DNA of 64,000 nt from Gordonia prachuapensis. Lineage in GTDB: Bacteria; Actinomycetota; Actinomycetes; Mycobacteriales; Mycobacteriaceae. This document shows positions 1 through 8,690 of the stretch, in pieces. Both the position numbers and the translations under genes were made by a program. The notes beneath the pieces are model-generated. The model made no database searches. It saw nothing but the letters and a program-made list of their open reading frames with translations, and was not told where the DNA came from. The DNA is taken from NCBI RefSeq assembly GCF_036350515.1, contig NZ_JAZDUE010000003.1, positions 248,001-312,000 of the forward strand, in the 5' to 3' direction. Every line of letters begins with the position of its first letter. Position 1 is the first letter of the stretch.

Positions 1-385
1 CGTCATCGGCCGCGACGGCGTCGCCGATCTCGACCGTGACGTAACGGGTCGCTTCGGCCGGCGCAACTGCCCGGAAGGGGCCGTGCTCGTCGGCCGGGTA
101 CATCGCGCGCAGTTCCTCGTGGCGCCGGGTGAACAGCGTCAGGGCCGCCGCCATCGCGTCGCGGTCGAGCGGTTCATCGAAAACGGTGACGCTCGTCGCC
201 GTTCCGGTGTGCGGGGCACCACGCTCGCGCTTCTCCAGGCACGCACGTACGTGGTCCTGCTGCAGGAAGCTGAGACCCTCGGTTGTGCGCACCGCCTCGG
301 ACGCAGCACGGTCGGGCTCGGCGAGGCGCCACTCGACGGTGCTACCGCCCACGAGCGGCGCGCGCAGGATCGGGACGCGGCTCAT
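1..385 (-). CDS. Condensation-domain acyltransferase (PapA-like), partial
   Basis: The N-terminal ~128 residues of a protein that runs off the left edge of the window. The ATG at 385 lies 5 bp after the stop of the upstream gene, so the two are almost certainly co-transcribed. The translation begins MSRVPILRAPLVGGST and contains LSFLQQDH followed by LTLFTRRHEELR, the entry motif of condensation/PapA/WES acyltransferase domains, where RHExLR precedes the first beta strands. The catalytic HxxxD region would lie beyond the edge and cannot be seen. Members of this fold move acyl chains from CoA or carrier protein to alcohols or amines. The substrate is unknown. It could equally be a stand-alone condensation domain. 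Confidence 0.75.
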   Translation of the reverse strand, partial: MSRVPILRAPLVGGSTVEWRLAEPDRAASEAVRTTEGLSFLQQDHVRACLEKRERGAPHTGTATSVTVFDEPLDRDAMAAALTLFTRRHEELRAMYPADEHGPFRAVAPAEATRYVTVEIGDAVAADD

Positions 386-390
386 CGGGC

Positions 391-1857
391 CTATGACGGG
401 CTCGACGCGTCGGCGGTGACCTGGGCGTAAGCGAGGTCACCGTCGGCGATGACGACCTTCAGGATCTGCTGGAACGTGGAGATGAAGCGGTGCACACCCT
501 CCGCCTCGGCTCCGGTGGGGAACCGGGCCGAGATGTTGGTACCGCCCGGCACCCGATTGATCCAGAAGTAGACCTCGTCGGCGGCGCGGGTCGCGCTGCG
601 CAATACCCGGGCCTGCCGTCGATCCCAGTCGTCGGCGCCCTCGGCGTGACGCAGGTCGATGTAGGACACGACGAATCCCGGTGGCGTGGTGTCCCCGCCG
701 ATCAGGTCGGCGACCGGCGTGAACGGGGCGGCACCTACCTTGCGGTAGTCGGCGGCACTCGAGGCGATCGGCCCGATCGCCTCCCGGAACGTGGTCGCGT
801 CCTGCGGTCGCAGGTGCACTGGGATCAGACCGACGAACCAGCCGGCGGCCTCGCCCCACTTCACCTCGCTGCGGGTGTGGATGGGATTGAGGAAGCGGAG
901 ATCGCCGTTGCCCGACAGCCGGGACGCCGTCATCGACAGCGCGGTGTAGATCCCGGCCTGCATGTTCGCGCCGGCATCCTTGCACAACGCGTGGAAGGCC
1001 TTGGTCTCCGCAGCATCGAGCAACCACGACGACAGGGTCGCCTGGTAGCCGTGATCGGGTGTCCGTTCGGCGACGATCGCGGGTGCCGCCGAGCCCGTTG
1101 CTGCGATCTGGGCCGGGAAGGCCGGCATCGGCGTCGGCTGCGGCGAGTCGGGGTCGGCAGCGGCGAAGAACTGACTCCACAGCGCGACCGCGGCGTCCGT
1201 ATGGCGGATCTGATCGCCGATTTCGCGTTCCGCGTCGGAGAAGTCGACGTAGCTCCCGAACTCCGGCAGATTGTCGTGCTCGCCCCGAAGCGCAGCTTCG
1301 TAGATGGCGGTGAGTTCCTTGATCGCGAACACCTGCGTGTAGGCGTCCATGACCGTGTGGTCGGCGGCGAACACCAGGAGGAAGGCATCCGCGCGGTCCT
1401 CGAGATCGACGGTCACCGCGATGCAGTGGGGCCACGCGAGTGGGCTCACGGTCGTGTTGAAGTACTCGTTGATCTGCTCGAACACCTCGGTGCTGGCCAG
1501 ATTCTCACCCATCGGCCGGGATGTCACCGAGATGGCGTCGGCGGGAACCGTGGTCCGGCGCAGCCGGTTGTCGTCGTCGGCGATCACCGAGCTGCGGAAC
1601 GCTTCGTGGCGTGCATACCAGCGCCTCATCGTGCCCGCGAGGGCGTCGTCGTCGAGGGGCAACTCGATCAGGAACGCGGTACCGATCCACTGGCTGTACC
1701 AGGCGTCCCCCTCGGCGGCGGCGCGGGTGGCGTGCTCGACGTGCATGTAGGACAGGCGGCGTGGGTCGTCGGTCCACGCCGCAGGGTCAGCCTCGGGTAC
1801 CCAGGCGGTCAGTGACCCTGCGGGCAACGGATAATCGGCAAGCTCGGTGTACTCCAT
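391..1857 (-). CDS. Condensation-domain acyltransferase (PapA-like)
   Basis: 488 residues, the usual size of a stand-alone condensation/PapA-type acyltransferase. WYARHEAFRSS near residue 80-90 is the N-terminal family motif. FAADHTVMDAY around 163-173 aligns with the catalytic HHxxxDG: the second His (H167) and the Asp (D171) are present, but the first His is Asp and the Gly is Ala. The start is supported by a strong AAGGAG about 5 nt upstream of the ATG. It overlaps nothing and is followed 5 bp later by a second member of the family, so two paralogues are in tandem. Upstream lies an Ag85-like esterase on the same strand. Role inferred: transfer of acyl groups to a glycolipid or alcohol acceptor; the actual substrate is not visible. 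Confidence 0.8.
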   Translation of the reverse strand: MEYTELADYPLPAGSLTAWVPEADPAAWTDDPRRLSYMHVEHATRAAAEGDAWYSQWIGTAFLIELPLDDDALAGTMRRWYARHEAFRSSVIADDDNRLRRTTVPADAISVTSRPMGENLASTEVFEQINEYFNTTVSPLAWPHCIAVTVDLEDRADAFLLVFAADHTVMDAYTQVFAIKELTAIYEAALRGEHDNLPEFGSYVDFSDAEREIGDQIRHTDAAVALWSQFFAAADPDSPQPTPMPAFPAQIAATGSAAPAIVAERTPDHGYQATLSSWLLDAAETKAFHALCKDAGANMQAGIYTALSMTASRLSGNGDLRFLNPIHTRSEVKWGEAAGWFVGLIPVHLRPQDATTFREAIGPIASSAADYRKVGAAPFTPVADLIGGDTTPPGFVVSYIDLRHAEGADDWDRRQARVLRSATRAADEVYFWINRVPGGTNISARFPTGAEAEGVHRFISTFQQILKVVIADGDLAYAQVTADASSPS

Positions 1858-1959
1858 GAGAACTCCTTCCGGAGCGTTGTCACGGTCGGGTCGGCGTCGT
1901 CACAAGCCGTGTGCGGTTGGTCTTCTGGTCGGATGTCTGAAGATGGACAGCAGGATCGG

Positions 1960-2994
1960 TCAGTTCAGTGCTGCGTCGATGAAGGGCCAGCTGCGATGGA
2001 GCTGGTCAACCCAATAGGGCCACGAGTGCGTGCCCGGGTCCTCGTAGCGGAACGTTGCGGGGATTCCCTGGGCGTCGAGTTGCGCTTGGAGATTTCTTGT
2101 GCACCATAGCGATCCCACTTCGATCGCACCACCCACGAGCTGCCGGTCGGTGGGGTTCGAATTGCCCGGGTAGCCGGGTGCGTCGTATTCGCCCGACCGG
2201 CCGGTGCCCGTGGAGACGTAGACGGCGCTGCCGCGCAGTCCGCCCGATCGCTGTAGGACGTCGTGGGCCGCCCAGTCGGGGTCGTTCGGGGGACCCCACA
2301 TGTTGTCGGGGTTGCCGCCGAAGGCCGAGACGATGCCCCGCGGGTACGCCTGACCGGCGGGACCGGTGGTGGTGTAGCAGCCGCTGAACGCGGCGACCGA
2401 GTCGTAGAACCCGGGGTTGCGCGCGGCGAGGGTCAGACTCGACCCGGCGCCCATCGACAGCCCGGATATACCGCGGCTGCCGTTGCCGTCGAAGCGGGCC
2501 TCGAGCAGGGGTGGGAGTTCTTTGGTCAGGAACGTCTCCCACTTGTACCGGCCGAGTTCGGGATCATCGCGCTGCCAGTCCGTGTAGAAACTGCCGTTGC
2601 CGGCGATCGGCATTGCGACGGTCACGTTCTTGTCGGCGAAGAACTTGTCGGCGTCGGTCTTGATCAGCCAGATGCTGTTCTCTTCGGACTCTTCGCCGAG
2701 TCCGCCGAGCATGTACAGGAACGGCCGTGGGCCGTCGGAGTCTCTGGGGACGAGTAGTTGGACCTTGATGGTCTTGTCCATCGAACCCGAGTGGACGTAG
2801 GCCGCGAGCCGCGTGGGTCCCTCGCGCACGATCCGTTCGATGCGGGATTCGCTCGGGGCCGCGGATGCCGGGGCGGAGACACCGATGAGGCTGATGGCGG
2901 CGGACGCGGCGACGGCCAGGCAGGTGATCACCGCGACGAACGAGCGGGACCCGCCCGTGTCCCTACGCGCTGTGCGCGCAAGTGAATTCGCCAT
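1960..2994 (-). CDS. Secreted antigen-85-like mycolyltransferase/esterase
   Basis: 344 residues with an alpha/beta-hydrolase fold. A signal peptide (hydrophobic ~18-40, ending SAPASA about residue 46) exports it. Ag85 family landmarks are in order: YMLGGLG (~94-100), GSFYTDW (~134-140), YKWETFLTKELP (~150-161), nucleophile Ser180 in GLSMG, NMWGPPNDP (~231-239) and the catalytic His323 in GTHSWPYW. In the family these enzymes transfer mycolic acids between trehalose monomycolate molecules or onto arabinogalactan, outside the membrane. The ATG at 2994 is preferred over a TTG one codon upstream; a GAGGGG lies a few bases before it. It sits between acyltransferase genes rather than with other mycolyltransferases, so it may act on a different lipid. 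Confidence 0.85.
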   Translation of the reverse strand: MANSLARTARRDTGGSRSFVAVITCLAVAASAAISLIGVSAPASAAPSESRIERIVREGPTRLAAYVHSGSMDKTIKVQLLVPRDSDGPRPFLYMLGGLGEESEENSIWLIKTDADKFFADKNVTVAMPIAGNGSFYTDWQRDDPELGRYKWETFLTKELPPLLEARFDGNGSRGISGLSMGAGSSLTLAARNPGFYDSVAAFSGCYTTTGPAGQAYPRGIVSAFGGNPDNMWGPPNDPDWAAHDVLQRSGGLRGSAVYVSTGTGRSGEYDAPGYPGNSNPTDRQLVGGAIEVGSLWCTRNLQAQLDAQGIPATFRYEDPGTHSWPYWVDQLHRSWPFIDAALN

Positions 2995-3081
2995 CAATAC
3001 CCCTCTGCGCTTCGTCCGCCCGATTTGCGAAACTCGGACGATCCATCGTCGTTATTAGTTTGCAACAGAAAGTAACAGAGT

Positions 3082-3097
3082 CCGGCGGCAGTGCCGG
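3082..3097 (-). terminator. Short hairpin after the acyltransferase gene
   Basis: CCGGC (3082-3086) can pair with GCCGG (3093-3097) around a 6-nt loop, just downstream of the stop at 3112 on the minus strand and before the Ag85-like gene. The 5-bp G+C stem has no T-run. It may be a weak terminator or attenuator; support is only the inverted repeat. Confidence 0.25.
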
Positions 3098-3111
3098 TTC
3101 AGTGAGGAATG

Positions 3112-4482
3112 TCACCACGCCGACGTGGGCAAACCCCAACGGGCACATTCCTTCTCGACGCTCTCCCGTAGCTCTGTCGAGGACGGGAACGCTACCGGGT
3201 CCAGCCCGGACACCGCGATCGTGACCGTTTCGCCCGTGTCGTGAAACCACGACGCGAGTCCTCCGCGCAACCGCGCCAAGCGCTCTCGGCTGACGCCCTG
3301 TGTGGTGGCCCGCGACGCGAACGCATCGACACGGGAGGGAACGCCGAGCCCGGCGAACAGGGGATCGACGACGCCGCCGTTGGACGCGAGGGCCAGCGGC
3401 GTCGCGGCGTTGCGGCTGAGTGTGCCGACGACGCCGTCGGGCAGCGCCTGCATGAGTGGCTGCAGCCGCGAGAGGCGGCTCGACTGCGCGGCCGCATCGA
3501 CGTAGGTCTGTTTGGCCTGCCGGCGGATCGCGGTGAGGTCGCGGTCGCGGCTCCACTCGGCCGGCAGGTCGAGGGTCACCCCGGTCGTCGAGTTGGCGCG
3601 GGTGTCCTCGGTTTCACGGAGCGACATCGGCACCGAGACCCGGACGGTGTCCTCCCAGCTCGCCCGGCCGGCCGCGACGACGAGCCCCACCACGATCGCG
3701 GAGAACAGCGCGTTGTTCGAGCCGTCGTGGGTGGCGACGGCCGCTCGCCAGTCGTCGCCCGGGATGGCGACGACCGCCAGAGGGGTGCGGATCGGTTTCT
3801 CGGCACGGAGTTGCTCGTCATCGGGCATGGGCGGTGCCGGGATGGATCGTGACGTGACGGGCTCGGTGGCCTGCTCGGCGGAGGCACCGCGCGCTCCCCA
3901 GGTGTCGCGGGCCAAGGCGGCGAGGTTGATGCCGATGGCGGACGCCTGGCCGATGGCGTCGCGGACGTCGTCGAGGAGGGCCGCGGGCTTCGGCTCGTAG
4001 CGTGGGTGGTGGCCCTCGGTGATGGCCTGCATCACCGCGCGTCCGCCCAGCCAGCCGTCGCCGACCGCATGCGACGAACACAGCGTCACCATCCCGCCAC
4101 CGGAGGCCAACGGGGCTGCGCGCAACTCCCAGACGGGTCCCTCGGCCAGGTCGAAGCGGACCTCGGCGGCCCGTTCGATCCAGTCGACGATCGCGTCCTC
4201 GTCCATTTCGTCGTCGAGATACGTGCGCCCGGCAGCTGTGGGCTCGGCGGTCCAATAGTCCCTGGCGAAAGGGATTCGGCTGCGGTGCAGTCGCCGACTG
4301 ATCGGGCTCGCGAGCAGACGGCGACCGATCTGTTCGAGTTCGTCGGCGCTCAACGGCTCGGTCAGGCGCCAGATCGCCTGACTGAGCACCGGGACCCCGA
4401 AAGCACGGTCCATCCGGATGAACAGATCGTCGTCGTGAGTGGTGCGCTCGACGTGAGTGGTCACAACCGACAGGGTAGCCAT
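3112..4482 (-). CDS. Acyltransferase with HxxxDG motif (condensation/WES-like)
   Basis: 456 residues. CSSHAVGDGWLGG around 135-147 contains the complete catalytic HxxxDG (H138, D142, G143) of the CoA-dependent acyltransferase superfamily, which includes PapA, wax-ester synthases and condensation domains. RFDLAEGPVWELR just before it (109-121) is also typical of the family. No membrane segment or signal peptide is seen, so it should act in the cytoplasm. It begins 30 bp after maf and could be read through from the accD5-accE-maf operon. Downstream on the same strand follow the Ag85-like gene and two more condensation proteins. This is the only one of the three with an intact motif in view. Its acceptor is unknown. 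Confidence 0.75.
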   Translation of the reverse strand: MATLSVVTTHVERTTHDDDLFIRMDRAFGVPVLSQAIWRLTEPLSADELEQIGRRLLASPISRRLHRSRIPFARDYWTAEPTAAGRTYLDDEMDEDAIVDWIERAAEVRFDLAEGPVWELRAAPLASGGGMVTLCSSHAVGDGWLGGRAVMQAITEGHHPRYEPKPAALLDDVRDAIGQASAIGINLAALARDTWGARGASAEQATEPVTSRSIPAPPMPDDEQLRAEKPIRTPLAVVAIPGDDWRAAVATHDGSNNALFSAIVVGLVVAAGRASWEDTVRVSVPMSLRETEDTRANSTTGVTLDLPAEWSRDRDLTAIRRQAKQTYVDAAAQSSRLSRLQPLMQALPDGVVGTLSRNAATPLALASNGGVVDPLFAGLGVPSRVDAFASRATTQGVSRERLARLRGGLASWFHDTGETVTIAVSGLDPVAFPSSTELRESVEKECARWGLPTSAW

Positions 4483-4512
4483 GCCTCACCCTCGCGGCAG
4501 TGCCACGGCCGG

Positions 4513-5151
4513 TCAGCGCCAGAGGGACGTGACGTCGATCCCGACCGCACCGAGGAGCCGGTGGACGGTCGGCAGCCCGATGCCCAGGACCGACGACGGA
4601 TCGCCGTCGACGGCGTCGACGAACCACCCGCCACGCCCGTCCAAAGTGAACGCACCCGCGACGGCCAACGGTTCACCGGTCGCGACGTAGGCGTCGACGG
4701 TCGCGTCGTCGATGTCGGCGAACCGGATCGTGGTCGATGCGGCGGCATGCGCGGCATCGCTGACCGCGCCGGCCCGGACTCGGGTCACGCAGTGGCCGGT
4801 GATCAGTTCCGCCTCGCGACCGCGCATGCGGCGCCACTGCGCCCGCGCCACGTCCTCGGTATGCGGTTTACCACTGAGCCGTCCGTCGAAGAACAGCATC
4901 GAATCGCAGGTCAGGACGACGGCATCGGTGGGCGTGGCATCCTCGGCGAAGAGTGCGGCGACCACGGCGTCGGCCTTGGCCTGCGCGAGGCGGACCACCA
5001 CGTCGTCCGGTGGAAATGCCGCCAAGGTCGCCAACAGCGCGTCCTCGTCGACATCGGAGACGAGCACCCGCGGGTCGAGTCCGGCGTCACGCAGCACCCG
5101 TAGTCGGGCCGGTGACGCCGACCCGAGGATCACCGCGGGAGCGGTCACCAC
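4513..5151 (-). CDS. maf: Maf-like nucleoside triphosphate pyrophosphatase
   Basis: 212 residues, normal for Maf. ILGSASPARLRVLRDAG at the N terminus is the Maf signature that holds the substrate phosphates, followed by RLAQAKADAV with the conserved Lys, and LTCDSMLFF with the acidic active-site residue. Maf proteins hydrolyse non-canonical or methylated NTPs to monophosphates plus PPi (housecleaning). The gene lies directly after accE, an order I recall from mycobacteria (accD5-accE5-maf). The ATG start is 6 bp upstream of the accE stop, giving a short overlap consistent with coupling. Confidence 0.9.
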   Translation of the reverse strand: MVTAPAVILGSASPARLRVLRDAGLDPRVLVSDVDEDALLATLAAFPPDDVVVRLAQAKADAVVAALFAEDATPTDAVVLTCDSMLFFDGRLSGKPHTEDVARAQWRRMRGREAELITGHCVTRVRAGAVSDAAHAAASTTIRFADIDDATVDAYVATGEPLAVAGAFTLDGRGGWFVDAVDGDPSSVLGIGLPTVHRLLGAVGIDVTSLWR

Positions 5152-5396
5152 CTCTGGTTCGTGAAGCTGCCGGGGGCACCCCAGATCGGCCGCAACAGGT
5201 CGACGGGCCGCCCCCAGTCGTCACGCGGACCGGTCTCGGCGGGACCGGGCTCACCCGACCCGGCCGCGGCGGCGACGACCGCCACCAGCGCGGCGACCTC
5301 CTCGTCGGACGGGTTACCCCGGACGACGCGCAGGAAGGGTGCCGCAGCGGGTGACGCGGTGTCGGTGGCGTCGGTGGTGTCGATGTCGTCGCTCAC
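5145..5396 (-). CDS. accE: Acyl-CoA carboxylase epsilon subunit
   Basis: 83 residues from a GTG at 5396 that overlaps the accD5 stop as GTGA (4 bp), the clearest argument for this start. FLRVVRGNPSDEEVAALVAV is the epsilon-subunit core that docks on the carboxylase, and the C-terminal WGRPVDLLRPIWGAPGSFT is the conserved tail. The N-terminal ~18 residues are acidic and low-complexity. In actinobacteria this small subunit stabilises the AccA3-AccD5 complex that makes methylmalonyl-CoA for methyl-branched and mycolic lipids. It is very short and would be easy to miss or to annotate with a spurious upstream extension. Confidence 0.9.
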   Translation of the reverse strand: MSDDIDTTDATDTASPAAAPFLRVVRGNPSDEEVAALVAVVAAAAGSGEPGPAETGPRDDWGRPVDLLRPIWGAPGSFTNQRW

Positions 5397-7021
5397 AGCG
5401 GGATGTTCCCATGCTTCTTCGGCGGCAGGTTGACCATCTTGCGTTCGAGCAGACGCAACGCGGTGGCGACCTGGCCGCGGGTGTGGCTCGGCGGGATCAC
5501 GGCGTCGACGTATCCGCGTTCGGCGGCGACATAGGGGTTGACGAGGGTGTCCTCGTACTCCTGTTGCAGCTCCAGACGCAGCGCGTCGACATCCTCGCCG
5601 TTGGCCTGGGCCTCCTTCAGCTTGCCGCGGTACACGAACCCGACGGCGCCGGACGCCCCCATGACGGCGATCTGCGCGGTCGGCCATGCCAGGTTGACGT
5701 CGGCACCCATGTGCTTGGAACCCATGACGTCGTAGGCGCCGCCGTAGGCCTTGCGGGTGATGATGGTGATCTTGCCGACCGTCGCCTCGCCGTAGGCGTA
5801 GAGCAGCTTGGCGCCGCGGCGGATGATGCCGTTGTATTCCTGGTCGGTTCCGGGCAGGAAGCCGGGGACATCGACCAGGGTGACGATCGGGATGTTGAAG
5901 GCGTCGCAGGTCCGGACGAAGCGCGCGGCCTTCTCCGACCCCTTGATGTCGAGGCAGCCGGCGAACTGCGTCGGCTGATTCGCGACGATGCCGACACTGC
6001 GACCGTCGACGCGTCCGAACCCGACGATGACGTTGGTGGCGTACTCGGCCTGCACCTCGAGGAACTCGTCCTCGTCGAGGATGCGGCGGATCACCTCGTG
6101 CATGTCGTAGGGCTGGTTGGGGGAGTCGGGGATCAGGGTGTCGAGTTCGAGGTCCTCGTCGGTGAGGGTCTCCTCGATCGAGCCGGCGGCCGGTTCGTCG
6201 ACGGGCAGGCGCGGCGATTCGGCACGGTTGTTGCTCGGCAGGTAGCCCAGCAGTTCCTTGACGTATTCGAGGGCGTCCTCTTCGTCGGACGCCACGTAGT
6301 GGGCGGTGCCCGACTTCGTCATGTGGGTGTGCGCACCACCGAGGTCCTCCATGGTGACGTCCTCACCGGTGACGGTCTTGATGACGTCGGGCCCGGTGAT
6401 GAACATCTGGCTGGTCTGATCGACCATCACCACGAAGTCGGTGAGTGCCGGCGAGTAGACGTGGCCGCCGGCGGCGGCTCCGAGGATGAGCGAGATCTGC
6501 GGGATCACACCGGAGGCGCGCACGTTGCGGTGGAAGATCTCGCCATAGAGGCCGAGCGAGACGACGCCCTCCTGGATGCGGGCGCCCGCGCCGTCGTTGA
6601 TGCCGATCAGCGGGCGGCCGGTCTTGATGGCGAGGTCCATCACCTTGACGATCTTCTCGCCGTACACCTCGCCGAGGCTGCCGCCGAACACGGTGACGTC
6701 CTGGCTGAACACGCAGACCTCGCGGCCGTCGATGGTGCCGTAGCCGCTGACCACGCCGTCGCCGACCGGGCGGCGCTCGGCGAGACCGAAATTGGTGCTG
6801 CGATGGCGCGCCAAGGCGTCGAGTTCGACGAAAGAGCCCTCGTCGAGCAGATGGGTGATCCGCTCACGGGCGGTCAGCTTGCCCTTCTCGTGGACCTTCT
6901 CGACCGCGGCCTCGCCGACCGGATGCTTCGCCTCCTCGAGGCGGTTTCGCAGGTCGGCGAGCTTTCCCGCCGTCGTGTGGATGTCGGGCGCGGCGCCGTC
7001 CTCGCGTGAAGCTGTCGTCAT
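5393..7021 (-). CDS. accD5: Propionyl/acetyl-CoA carboxylase beta subunit
   Basis: 542 residues from ATG 7021. It is a carboxyltransferase with two crotonase-like halves: the N half holds GARIQEGVVSLGLYGEIF (acyl-CoA pocket and oxyanion hole) and the C half holds DVPGFLPGTDQEYNGII and MGASGAVGFVYRG. With biotinylated AccA3 it carboxylates propionyl-CoA to methylmalonyl-CoA. A start 16 codons further upstream is possible but unlikely: TAGCAT lies 8 nt before ATG 7021, the leaderless layout seen at many genes here. It heads an accD5-accE-maf transcript and diverges from birA, which supplies the biotin-attaching enzyme for its partner. Confidence 0.93.
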   Translation of the reverse strand: MTTASREDGAAPDIHTTAGKLADLRNRLEEAKHPVGEAAVEKVHEKGKLTARERITHLLDEGSFVELDALARHRSTNFGLAERRPVGDGVVSGYGTIDGREVCVFSQDVTVFGGSLGEVYGEKIVKVMDLAIKTGRPLIGINDGAGARIQEGVVSLGLYGEIFHRNVRASGVIPQISLILGAAAGGHVYSPALTDFVVMVDQTSQMFITGPDVIKTVTGEDVTMEDLGGAHTHMTKSGTAHYVASDEEDALEYVKELLGYLPSNNRAESPRLPVDEPAAGSIEETLTDEDLELDTLIPDSPNQPYDMHEVIRRILDEDEFLEVQAEYATNVIVGFGRVDGRSVGIVANQPTQFAGCLDIKGSEKAARFVRTCDAFNIPIVTLVDVPGFLPGTDQEYNGIIRRGAKLLYAYGEATVGKITIITRKAYGGAYDVMGSKHMGADVNLAWPTAQIAVMGASGAVGFVYRGKLKEAQANGEDVDALRLELQQEYEDTLVNPYVAAERGYVDAVIPPSHTRGQVATALRLLERKMVNLPPKKHGNIPL

Positions 7022-7157
7022 GAACAACGATGCTAACGACCTGAGTGTGAGCCACGTCAACCGGATCAAAGTGAGATTTCCCTCAGGTTCCCGAGCGATC
7101 GGTCGGGGATCGCGGATCCGGCGATGACCTGGGCCGCTCGGGCGGTAGCGTCATCGC

Positions 7158-7955
7158 ATGACCTCCTCGGCCGATGATCTGAACGCTGACCGCCTCCACG
7201 AATTGCTCGCCGGGACCCGATGGCGCGACGTCGAGGTGGTGGACTCCACCGGTTCGACCAACGCCGACCTGATCACGCGTGCCGCGTCCGAGGACGTGGA
7301 CGGCACGGTGCGGCTGACCACCGATCAGACGGCCGGCCGCGGTCGGCACACGCGGCAGTGGGTCGCGCCGGCGGGCGGCCAGCTCGCGATGTCCGCGGCG
7401 TTGGCGGTCGGCGACGACACCGAACACCTCGGATGGCTGTCGTTGATCGCCGGTCTGGCCGCCGTGGAGGCGCTCGACGAGGTGGTCGGGATCCGGCCCA
7501 CCCTGAAGTGGCCCAACGACGTCCTGATCGATGACCGCAAGGTGGCGGGCATCCTCTCGGAGTACACGCGCACCCCCACGGGCGGGTTGGCGGTGATCGG
7601 GACCGGGATCAACACCGCGATGTCCGCCGACGAGCTGCCGGTTCCCACCGCGACATCGCTGCAGATCAGTGTCGGCCGGCCGGTGTCGTCGACCGAACTG
7701 GCGGCGACGTTCCTGCGCGCGCTGGGCGACCTGTTGACGCACTGGCCGGGCGATCTGGACCGGTTGATCGGCACTTATCGCGACCGCAGTGACACGATCG
7801 GCCGCCGGGTGAAACTCGCGCTACCCGGCGACCAGGAGGTGACCGGGACGGCGGTCGGTGTCGATGCGATGGGCCGCATCGTCGTCGACGCCGACGGGCG
7901 AGAGGTGGTCGCGGCCGCCGGCGACGTGACCCACCTGCGGCCCGTCGACGACTGA
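7158..7955 (+). CDS. birA: Biotin-[acetyl-CoA-carboxylase] ligase
   Basis: 265 residues. GRGRHTRQW (~58-66) is the biotinyl-adenylate loop GRGRxxRxW, and KWPNDVLIDDRKVAGIL carries the catalytic Lys. The C-terminal small beta domain is present. There is no N-terminal helix-turn-helix, so this is a mono-functional class I ligase and not a repressor. TAGCGT at 7146-7151 lies 6 nt upstream of the ATG with no ribosome binding site, suggesting a leaderless transcript. It is divergent from accD5 and ends 4 bp from the convergent membrane-protein gene. Confidence 0.93.
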   Translation: MTSSADDLNADRLHELLAGTRWRDVEVVDSTGSTNADLITRAASEDVDGTVRLTTDQTAGRGRHTRQWVAPAGGQLAMSAALAVGDDTEHLGWLSLIAGLAAVEALDEVVGIRPTLKWPNDVLIDDRKVAGILSEYTRTPTGGLAVIGTGINTAMSADELPVPTATSLQISVGRPVSSTELAATFLRALGDLLTHWPGDLDRLIGTYRDRSDTIGRRVKLALPGDQEVTGTAVGVDAMGRIVVDADGREVVAAAGDVTHLRPVDD

Positions 7956-7959
7956 CGCG

Positions 7960-8580
7960 TCAGCCGCTCTGGATGCTCTTGCGTCCCATCGCGGGTACGA
8001 GCGTGGCGATCGGCAGGCCGATGATCAGGTGCACCACCGCTGTCGCGATGCCCACCGAGAGCTCCGCGGACAGGATCAGCGGGATGATCACCGCCGCGGC
8101 GATCAGCAGTCCGACGATCCAGCGGAAGAACTGGTCGGGTGACGGGGTGACGAGCTGCAGGACGTACCACAGCGCCCCGGCGGCGAGTGCACACAGGAAC
8201 CCGACCACGGCGAACCAGAACTCGTCGCGAGCCAGCGGATTCCACACCCCGAAGCGTCCCGCCGCGTTCACCCGATCGACGATCGCGCGAATGATCCACG
8301 CCGCCAACCAGGCGGCGAGCCCGGTGACGACGCCGGTCATCACGACCCCGCCGACGAACATCGTCGGATTGATGTCGGGACCGGTCTTGGGTTTGCGGGG
8401 CTTCGCCTCGCCCTTGCGGTACGGGTCGCCCTGCTGATACGGGTCGGCGGAATACGCGTAGGTCGGCTCCGAGTGGTCGGACCGCGGCGCGGACTGCCCG
8501 TACGCCCGGGACTCCGGGTACCCGGGCTCGTAGCGCGCGGTCCTCGGATCGCGTGGGTCGCGTGGATCTTGGTAGCTCAT
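7960..8580 (-). CDS. Four-helix membrane protein with Pro/Tyr-rich N terminus
   Basis: 206 residues from ATG 8580. The first ~70 residues are hydrophilic and repeat-like (DPRDPRDPR, then Pro/Tyr/Gly-rich), a cytoplasmic disordered tail. Four hydrophobic segments follow at roughly 77-105, 122-147, 155-176 and 180-205. I do not recognise a family. A second start at 8610 (10 codons longer) has a better GGAGAAGG upstream and a TACACT hexamer before that, so the true N terminus is uncertain. It is convergent with birA and divergent from the PH-domain gene. Confidence 0.6.
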   Translation of the reverse strand: MSYQDPRDPRDPRTARYEPGYPESRAYGQSAPRSDHSEPTYAYSADPYQQGDPYRKGEAKPRKPKTGPDINPTMFVGGVVMTGVVTGLAAWLAAWIIRAIVDRVNAAGRFGVWNPLARDEFWFAVVGFLCALAAGALWYVLQLVTPSPDQFFRWIVGLLIAAAVIIPLILSAELSVGIATAVVHLIIGLPIATLVPAMGRKSIQSG

Positions 8581-8690
8581 GTCTGATCGGACCTCGAGAC
8601 TGATCGTCATGGGACGCCTTCTCCGGCAGTGTACCGACCCCGGTGTCGGGATCGGCTGTCCGTCACGCGGCGAGCATTAAGCTGACAGCC

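Noticed and set aside
7083..7742. A minus-strand gene opposite birA
   Set aside because: A low-complexity shadow frame; BirA motifs on the plus strand are complete.
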